Below, piece by piece: positions 15,173 to 17,770 of a stretch of DNA of 17,770 bases. Positions within the stretch are counted from its first letter, which is position 1, and each line of letters starts with the position of its first letter. The notes under the pieces are model-generated. The model made no database searches and was not told the origin of the DNA. It saw nothing but the letters and a program-made list of their open reading frames with translations. This stretch comes from Candidatus Omnitrophota bacterium (GTDB taxonomy: Bacteria; Omnitrophota; Koll11; Gygaellales; Profunditerraquicolaceae): assembly GCA_028719045.1 (NCBI GenBank), contig JAQULD010000020.1:1-17770 (forward strand), given 5' to 3'. A program made the position numbers and the translations under genes.

Positions 15173-17770
15173 CTAGAAAAGGCTCCTGCTGGCGGGTAAA
15201 AACACGGTAAAAGTCGTCCCTTTACCTTTTACACTGTCTATTTCAATGTTGCCGTTGTGCAAGGACACTATCTGCTGGCATACTGGAAGGCCAAGCCCCG
15301 TGCCCCTGGTTTTTGTGGTAAAGAAAGGCTCGAATATCCTCTTTAAATTTTCTTCTTCTATGCCGACCCCATTGTCTTTGAAGGAAATCCTGATCTTGTT
15401 ACCGGGAAGTTTAGAAAGCTTGATCTCGATCTTGCCTTTTCTCCCCGGAAGGGCTTCATAACAATTGCTCAAAATATTATTAAAAAGCTCGCCTATTTGA
15501 TGCGGGTCGCATTCGATCAGCTCTTTCCTGTCGAATTCAAACTTTTTCTTAATGCTGACGTTTAGTTTGTTGAACCTTGTTTTAGCGGATTCCACGCACT
15601 CATCAATGATTTCGCATACGGGCGCCTGCTCGAAATGCGGGGATTTGAGGCGCGAATAAAACAAAAGATTATTTATGATAATGTCGGATTCGGTTATCTT
15701 TTTCTCGATATTCTCAAAATGGCGGTCAAGCAGAGGATTAAGGGTCTTTCTTCGCACATTGTAAATCGCCGTGCGGATCACCCCCAGGGGGTTACGTAAT
15801 TCATGCGCCACTGTAGCCGCCAGCGCCCCGATATCGGAGAGCCTTTTAGCGGTTAGCAATTCTTTTTGCACGCGCATCAATTCTTCTTCGGCGTGTTTTC
15901 GTTCGGTTATATCGTGCACAGTGCCGATCATCCTGACCACCTTGCCGTTTTCATCAAGGATAAGGTCGGCTTCCTCATGGACTATCCTTTCCGTGCCGTC
16001 TGCGACAATGATCCGGTGGTCTATGCTGTATTTCTTCCATTCTCTTAGGGCCTGGCCCACAGCGGCTTTTACCATTTCCCTGTCATCGGGATGCACGAAC
16101 CCCAGGAAGGAGTCATAAGTGGCTCCGAAGTTTTCCCTGGATACGCCGAAGATCCGGTATACTTCATCAGACCAGGTAAGTTCATTATTAGGTATATCCC
16201 AATCCCAATTGCCAAGATGGGCGATCCTTTGGGCGGCGGAAAGAGTGGCCTGGCTTTTTTTAAGGTTCGCCTCTATTTGTTTGCGTTTTTCTATATCCAG
16301 GTGCAATTCCGCGTTAGCCCTGGCAAGTTCCGCGGTCCTTTGCGCGACCCGCCCTTCAAGTTCAGCGTAAGACAACTTTAAAGCATCCTCCGCTTTCTTG
16401 CGCTCAGTAATATCTTCCCCGGAACTTAAGGCCGCGTAGACGCTTGCGTCCTGATTAGTAAGCACAGTGTTGTGCCAGGCGATCAGCCTTTCTTCTTTAT
16501 TTTTGGTTATAATGCTATTTTCAAAATATTCCACCCAATCCGTGTCCCTGCTGATCAATTTTTTAAAAGCGTCCTTTGTCATGCGACGGCTGTTTTCCGG
16601 GATAAAAGTATCAAACCAATTTTTACCGATGATCTCGTCTTCGGAATATCCCAGGATAGCGCATCCCCTCTTGTTTATGAGCGCAACCCTTCCTTCGGTA
16701 TCAATAACCAGCATTATGACCGCGGCAACGTCAAGGTATTTCTGGACCTTGTCTCTTTCCAGTTGCAGCTGGACGGTCCTCTCCGCGACGCGCTGTTCCA
16801 GCTCCTGGTTCAATTTCTGCAGTTCATTTTCTACGCGCCTTCTTTCGGCCACTTCTATCTGAAGGTCTTTATTGGTGATATTCAACCTTTCTTCTGTCTG
16901 TTTACGCAGGATGATCCCGGCCAAAGCATTGGCGATGGAAAAAAGGAATTCCTCATTTTGCAGGTCGCGGCGATACCCCCCGCGAAGATAAAAATTAATT
17001 ACTCCCAGGGTCTTGTTCCCGAATATGACAGGCACGCAATAATGGCCGTGCGGGCCCATGCCCTTGCATTCTATCTCGTGGTCATCATTAACCTCTTCCA
17101 CAAATTTTATCTTTCCCGTCAACGCGCTCTGCCCGCAAATGCACTTGCCGAAGGCGACCTTTTTGCAGGCCTTCTCCAGGTATTTAGGCAGCCCTTTCTG
17201 GGCCTTAAGCAATAAATACCCGGGATCATCTTCTGTAAGGAAAATAACGCCTGCCTGCACAAATGAAAGCATTTTCACGGAAAATAGAGTGTTCAATACG
17301 CGGTTAAGCAGCTCTTCCAAACCCACCTTTTGCAGGGAAAGGCGCAGCAAAGAGTTTACGATGCCCTGCGTAATATAATTCTTCTGAATGCTATCCTGCA
17401 TATTGAATTTATCTATGCCCTGGCCGATCAGAATGGTCAAAGACTCGATAAATTCCATTAAGGAGCCCGGAGCCATATTTTTTCTCTTATCGGCAAGGTG
17501 GATCGCGGAGGTTATCCTGTTTTTATGCGTAATAGGAATAATTGCAACGGTAGCAAAACCCGTTTCCACGCAGACTCCCCTGAACCTGGCTTTTTCCTGT
17601 TCATTAAGCCCTGAGACAAATTCTATTGTGTCCTGGCAGCAGAAAGAGCCTCCCGCTGTAATAAACTTTTTATCCTGTGGTTCGGGATTACCCGCGATCA
17701 CGCGGATACAAGCGCACTGGTCCCGGTCAAGAGAAAGCCAATTTTCGCTTCTCCAGAATTCATCGCTAAA
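15173..17770 (-). CDS. Cytoplasmic GAF-GAF-PAS-PAS sensor histidine kinase (5' end beyond the window)
   Basis: This sensor kinase has 865 visible residues. The reading frame stays open through the right edge, so a GTG at 17699-17701 is not the real start. Numbered from the edge, the order is: end of one GAF domain (about 1-120, cysteine-rich), a second GAF (about 135-290), coiled coil, PAS (about 340-460), coiled coil, a PAS_3-type PAS (about 515-630), HisKA with H-box AHELRNPLG and phospho-acceptor H656, and an HATPase domain. The HATPase has an N box (NNILSN), DNGVG, FEPFF and GTGLGL. No membrane segments or receiver domain are seen in the visible part. It should sense cytoplasmic redox, gas or metabolite signals and phosphorylate a response regulator encoded elsewhere. 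A 90-bp gap with a fresh promoter separates it from the lipoprotein gene, and no terminator hairpin is evident after its TAG. Confidence 0.93.
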   Translation of the reverse strand, partial: FSDEFWRSENWLSLDRDQCACIRVIAGNPEPQDKKFITAGGSFCCQDTIEFVSGLNEQEKARFRGVCVETGFATVAIIPITHKNRITSAIHLADKRKNMAPGSLMEFIESLTILIGQGIDKFNMQDSIQKNYITQGIVNSLLRLSLQKVGLEELLNRVLNTLFSVKMLSFVQAGVIFLTEDDPGYLLLKAQKGLPKYLEKACKKVAFGKCICGQSALTGKIKFVEEVNDDHEIECKGMGPHGHYCVPVIFGNKTLGVINFYLRGGYRRDLQNEEFLFSIANALAGIILRKQTEERLNITNKDLQIEVAERRRVENELQKLNQELEQRVAERTVQLQLERDKVQKYLDVAAVIMLVIDTEGRVALINKRGCAILGYSEDEIIGKNWFDTFIPENSRRMTKDAFKKLISRDTDWVEYFENSIITKNKEERLIAWHNTVLTNQDASVYAALSSGEDITERKKAEDALKLSYAELEGRVAQRTAELARANAELHLDIEKRKQIEANLKKSQATLSAAQRIAHLGNWDWDIPNNELTWSDEVYRIFGVSRENFGATYDSFLGFVHPDDREMVKAAVGQALREWKKYSIDHRIIVADGTERIVHEEADLILDENGKVVRMIGTVHDITERKHAEEELMRVQKELLTAKRLSDIGALAATVAHELRNPLGVIRTAIYNVRRKTLNPLLDRHFENIEKKITESDIIINNLLFYSRLKSPHFEQAPVCEIIDECVESAKTRFNKLNVSIKKKFEFDRKELIECDPHQIGELFNNILSNCYEALPGRKGKIEIKLSKLPGNKIRISFKDNGVGIEEENLKRIFEPFFTTKTRGTGLGLPVCQQIVSLHNGNIEIDSVKGKGTTFTVFLPASRSLF

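Noticed and set aside
17699..17701. GTG as the start codon of the histidine kinase
   Set aside because: The frame stays open for 23 more codons to the right edge, and the translated sequence continues a GAF domain, so the gene simply runs out of the window.

Overview
The window is gene-dense bacterial DNA with every supported gene on the minus strand, read right to left. The gene set is wholly bacterial: IF-2, NusA, RimP, MEP-pathway isoprenoid enzymes, a Sec-style lipoprotein signal and a soluble hybrid-sensor histidine kinase. The pairing of a GH57/DUF1957 branching enzyme with a DUF4912 protein, next to an uppS-cdsA-dxr-rseP-ispG cluster, fits an uncultured anaerobic lineage such as Candidatus Omnitrophota or a PVC-type relative. 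This placement is an inference from gene content and order; no rRNA is present to confirm it.

Layout in transcription order (high to low coordinates): a 5'-truncated cytoplasmic GAF-GAF-PAS-PAS histidine kinase runs to 15173. A short AT-rich gap holds a probable promoter. Then come three genes: a small lipoprotein (14423-15082), a DUF4912 protein (13393-14409) and a GH57 alpha-glucan branching enzyme (11738-13315). A composite inverted repeat lies between the DUF4912 and GH57 genes. A 76-bp spacer with stem-loops follows. From 11661 to the left edge runs one compact eleven-gene block: uppS, cdsA, dxr, rseP, ispG, a CpaF-type ATPase, proS, rimP, nusA, infB and the start of trpS. Most junctions there overlap or abut; only rimP/nusA (34 bp) and nusA/infB (31 bp) have real gaps.

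The long block joins envelope lipid precursors (undecaprenyl-PP synthase, CDP-diacylglycerol synthase, two MEP-pathway enzymes and the RseP/site-2 protease) to the translation and transcription-elongation set (RimP, NusA, IF-2) plus two aminoacyl-tRNA synthetases. A secretion/pilus ATPase gene is wedged between the two halves, overlapping ispG and abutting proS. The upstream trio looks like a separate alpha-glucan unit.

I found no clearly new multi-gene defence or mobile system. The points most worth a second look are: a ProS with its editing domain replaced by a four-cysteine knuckle; the orphan CpaF ATPase; the DUF4912-GH57 pair with a composite repeat at their junction; the cysteine/histidine-rich GAF domains of the kinase; and tandem dyads inside the lipoprotein promoter. 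There is no stretch over 300 bases without a gene, and I saw no tRNA, rRNA, CRISPR array or insertion sequence.
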